The notes below the pieces were generated by a model. That model was given only the letters and a program-made list of their open reading frames with translations. It did no database searches and was not told the DNA's origin. From NCBI GenBank assembly GCA_963576475.1, contig OY754980.1, positions 34,587,431 through 34,651,430 of the forward strand: a stretch of DNA of 64,000 bases. The letters are read 5' to 3'. The stretch comes from Molanna angustata. Its lineage: Eukaryota; Arthropoda; Insecta; Trichoptera; Molannidae. The position numbers and the translations under genes are program-made. This document shows, in pieces, positions 60,905 to 64,000 of this stretch (its first letter is position 1; every line of letters starts with the position of its first letter).

Positions 60905-61075
60905 TCTTTTTAAATAGATCGGTGTCAGTAAGTGAGTATTTGAACCCTGCCTTGGCAGATTTAGTTTATTGAAGTACAAGCATTTTAGCTTCGTTTAGGG
61001 TATTTATGAATCAATGCTTTTTCCTCGTGTACCTGTTTCAAAGATATATTTTTTCTTAAAAATAAATATTTATAC
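60905..61075 (+). repeat. SINE remnant, second family
   Basis: gagtatttgaaccctgcc (B-box-like), then acaagcattttagcttcgtt and tagggtatttatgaatcaat, then gtttcaaagatata. This matches the body of 29754-29945 (acaagcatttatgcttagtt, tagggattgtatgagg, gtttcaaggacatat). Confidence 0.55.
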
Positions 61076-61189
61076 TCTTATAAATCAAAATAATATATAT
61101 AAAAAATTAGCAGTTTTCACCATGTATAACATAAACAAAATAATTGTAATTAAATGTATATTACGATCACTTTTGGAGCACTCATATAA

Positions 61190-61440
61190 AAAAAGGAACC
61201 ATTAAAATCGGATAATGTAGTAAATAATTACTATGGTTGGAGTGAAGACTGGTGATTTTATCGTCGATGCCATGGTTATATCTTAAATAAATTGAAATGG
61301 AACCAATCGGAAGATATCCATTTTCTATAGAAAAAAAGAATCATTGAAATCTGACAACGTGGTGTAAAGTTATCGCTGAACATCATGTCGAATTGATAAC
61401 CTCCTTCGTTTTTGGGAGTCTGTTAAAAATAGTAAGCATA
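61190..61440. repeat. Dispersed repeat with internal duplication
   Basis: aggaaccattaaaatcgg / agaatcattgaaatctg are duplicated about 140 bp apart. The end gaattgataacctccttcgt resembles a repeat that I recall as common in lepidopteran and other insect genomes (aacctcctcctttttggaag type). Confidence 0.4.
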
Positions 61441-61444
61441 CATT

Positions 61445-62085
61445 AGCTCAGAAGGAAGGGTCCAAAGTTATGTTGAAAACCGCGCGTATCAGGCGGGTTT
61501 AATGGATGCAAACTATTGAAGAAACGAAAGACGTTACACATTTCGGTATAAGGTAAACCAGTTCAGCCTGCTACCTTCGATAGTGTACAGTGAGTAGATC
61601 CAATAATACGGTTGGCACTTTTTAGTTGTATACATATCTAAATTTTCTTCATAGTCAAAACTATGGCAAGTGTATTGTTCTAATTAATTTGTATACTGTG
61701 TTCATAAAACTACCAAAAAGTAAATCTTTAAAAATGTTATCATCAAGGCGGGCAGTAGGTACTTGTAAGTACCTACCTACATTTATCTACATAGGTACAT
61801 ACATTGTTTATTTCTCCTTCTTAATCTTGATCTGCTGCTACAGGCGGTGATTTAACGTAAACCATAATAAGATAATTTTATTTTTACACTATTATGAAAC
61901 ATTACAATGTGTAATTATGTCCGAGAGTTCAGCCACATGGTATTAATTTTGTCTCCCACCTTGTTAATATGATAACGACGACATCATGTAAATATCTATC
62001 TGAGTAGGCCGACCTACCACTCTCTCTCTCTTTCTATACAATGAGGCCATTCAAAAATGTTAATTAGTTGTTTTGTTTGGTGGGG
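61445..62085. other. No gene seen
   Basis: AT-rich with taggtacctac words. Confidence 0.5.
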
Positions 62086-62093
62086 CAGAGGGT

Positions 62094-62122
62094 CGCGGTG
62101 GGGGGGGGGGGGGGGGAGGGGG
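62094..62122. repeat. Poly-G run
   Basis: Seventeen or more consecutive G followed by aggggg. Length in the assembly is likely inexact. Confidence 0.9.
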
Positions 62123-62129
62123 AAAAGGT

Positions 62130-63245
62130 GCCTCATTGTTTTTATTGAAAAGTTAGAGCTTTCATATTATTTTCTTGTGTAATTTTTCTCCGGCAACTTC
62201 GTCTTTGTTAGCAAAACTGACGTTCCTTTCACCTTCACACAGAAAATGAATTATTATTATTATGAATGGCTTTCAAATTTTGATAAATTTTCGGATTTTT
62301 AAGGTTTACGAGTTTGAAATTACAAATCATTAACAATGTTAAAATTATTTTTTTTTATAAAACAGTAGTACGTGGATTGTTTAGTTTTGACTCGATGATG
62401 ACATTCATTTGATGTCTGAAAAACATTTTAGCTAATTTGTTTTGGTGTCTTAATTTATGTTAAAATTTATTAAATCTTATGAATACTTGTTCAGTGAAAA
62501 AGTTTACGATGGTAGTTTCGAACATACGTACCATCACGCCATGTCCCTAACGAAGTACGCAAATAGAACCGAGCGCCAAAGGTACGCATCTTGAATTTTG
62601 ACAAATTCATTCATCAACAGACAGACGCAATTTGGACGTTGCGTTGTCTGAGACTAATTTAAATAAGTGGATTTAGTGGCAGAGGTTCCAAAACTTTTGT
62701 GTTTATTAGACCACTTGCGATGTTTTTCTGTTTTGGGTAGAACCCCTGCTTAGAACAGTTTCTAGTATCAGAATGTAAACCTAATAATAATTTAAATTAA
62801 TTTAATTTTAGAATAGTCAGTCATATTTTTTTTTGAACTTTATATGTACATAATAATATGTTAATTATGTTTTTTTTCTTCCTTTCAAAATATTTTTTAT
62901 TTATGTATTTCTAGATATATAAATGTATGTATATAACCATTGACCATCTTAAAACAGGAATTCCTACTTAGATGGTATACCTAAGTATGTAATTTGTATT
63001 CAATTATGTATTAATAAAATAAATAAATAAATTTTAGGTAATTAAATTCTTCATCACGTTTCATGACCATTGTTTTAAAACTTTTTAATTCAAATGTATT
63101 TTTATAATTTATGTACCTAGATATAATATATAGGTAGGTAGTTATATCTTTTTGTTATAAGGTAGTTAGTTATTTGTATATTTTATTTTAACATTAACTA
63201 TTCGGGCAACTAACAGGTATTAAGTCAAATATTAATTCAACACGC
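62130..63245. other. No gene seen, except a LINE end
   Basis: AT-rich. At 62518-62585 the minus strand carries a 3' end (ggcgctcggttctatttgcg, ttagggacatggcgtgatgg) of the LINE family at 26115-26492. Confidence 0.6.
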
Positions 63246-63251
63246 ACCCAA

Positions 63252-63406
63252 TGACAAGTTGCCACATTCTGGAGACTTACGATTAATATCGTCATACAGA
63301 TCTAAACTGAAAACACAATTTAAAACTGTGTACCTATCCACCGGTAATCGAACCCGGGACAATTGGATCAGCAGTCAGATACCTAAACAACTGAAACACG
63401 AAGGTT
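63252..63406 (-). repeat. tRNA-derived SINE, sister copy
   Basis: On the minus strand: ttcgtgtttcagttgtttag (box A region), gactgctgatccaattg, gggttcgattaccgg (box B), then the tail shared with 51299-51475. The head ends two bases from the 3' end of the next LINE. Confidence 0.82.
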
Positions 63407-63411
63407 ATAAT

Positions 63412-64000
63412 AATGATAATCATATATATAGCGCCATTTAATGATTCAAGATCATTTCAAGGGCGCTGACAGTTTAGAAATGTGCCACTCTACGAAACAA
63501 AGCTGTTTTCAGTCCTTTAGTGAATGTGCTCTTGCATTGAGCACTGCGGAAATTTTGACAGTGCATTCCACTTAATTGTACCGCTCACACCAAAGCATCG
63601 GTCACAGTAATCCGCTTTGTTGACTCTGTCCAACTCCTTTAGGGAGTTGTTACTCTGTAATCCAGACGGCCCAAGTGTGAGATGCCTCCCAGAGATCTCT
63701 ATTCTCTGACACAGCTCTTGAATGTATTGTGGAGCTAAATTGTTTAAGGAAATTCAACACGGTCAAACAATTTTTTAAACCAGTTTAATTTGTCTATTGG
63801 TGGAGTTATGTGACAGCGTTTTTCTGCACCAAAAAAAAGCATTGCCGCTGCATTAAACACCATCTGTAATCTATCGAGTTGATACTTCGGCAATCTAGCA
63901 TAAATGCCGTTGCAATGATCAAGCCGAGAAACGACGAATGCATTTTTATGTAAGTGTTTTTGTATCATTCTTGGATAAACTTCGACGAATGTTTTCAGTT
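63412..64000 (-). pseudogene. LINE (CR1/Jockey-like) C-terminus and 3' end
   Basis: Minus strand: VVSRLDHCNGIYARLPKYQL, then DRLQMVFNAAAMLFFGAEKR, the typical SRLDYCN--LPK--L-RLQ-VQNAAAR segment after the RT. A 3' part ends tcattaaatggcgctatata. The closest relative is 57290-58195. It runs off the window edge and has frameshifts. Confidence 0.85.

Overview
The window looks like a piece of an AT-rich arthropod, probably insect, nuclear genome. It carries Penelope-like, BEL/Pao, Ty3/gypsy, piggyBac, LINE and SINE elements, long TA microsatellites, and many short words of the type taggtacctacct and ataatatgtac. The order is not certain. The tacctac-type words and one repeat near 61.4 kb recall Lepidoptera, but this is from memory. 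I found no convincing single-copy host gene and no functional tRNA or rRNA. Nearly all coding potential belongs to transposable elements.

Layout. 0.5-2.5 kb: satellite-like array of 81/84/88-bp units beside a SINE tail. 2.5-8 kb: AT-rich DNA with LINE and SINE scraps. 8.3-21.4 kb: a nested block. It holds a 5'-truncated Penelope-like element (PLE), a long TA array, a young but gutted Ty3/gypsy-type LTR element (9674-17898) inserted in that TA array, a nearly complete PLE (17953-20836, minus strand) with reverse transcriptase and GIY-YIG endonuclease, and a terminal hairpin of a sister PLE between two more TA arrays. 22.7-24.1 kb: LINE pieces and a MITE. 25.2-39.0 kb: two ~550-bp inverted arms. 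Between them lie a piggyBac-like element (25851-29202), itself invaded by a LINE tail and by a foldback-like element that carries a second PLE remnant, then two tRNA-derived SINEs. A young internally deleted BEL/Pao element (32311-38768) is inserted in the right arm. 39-46 kb: a ribozyme-like mini-element with perfect target-site duplications, two more ribozyme-like hairpins, LINE tails and a 40-bp tandem repeat. 46.5-50.5 kb: a second decayed piggyBac-like element containing a solo LTR and a MITE. 51.3 kb: tRNA-SINE. 53.7-56.15 kb: 15 tandem copies of a 165-bp unit made from a LINE C-terminus. 56.8-58.2 kb: a LINE interrupted by a second mini-element of the 39-kb family. 60-64 kb: LINE and SINE fragments.

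The most interesting thread is a set of hammerhead-ribozyme-like cores of the form UGAURA, short stem, GAAAC, 0-3 nt, GUC. They occur at the ends of the PLEs and, without any ORF, in several small palindromic elements. Two of these are bounded by 12-13-bp target-site duplications, so they behave like independent PLE-dependent mini-retroelements. Both LTR elements also look recently mobilised although they lack working enzymes, which points to active helpers elsewhere in the genome.
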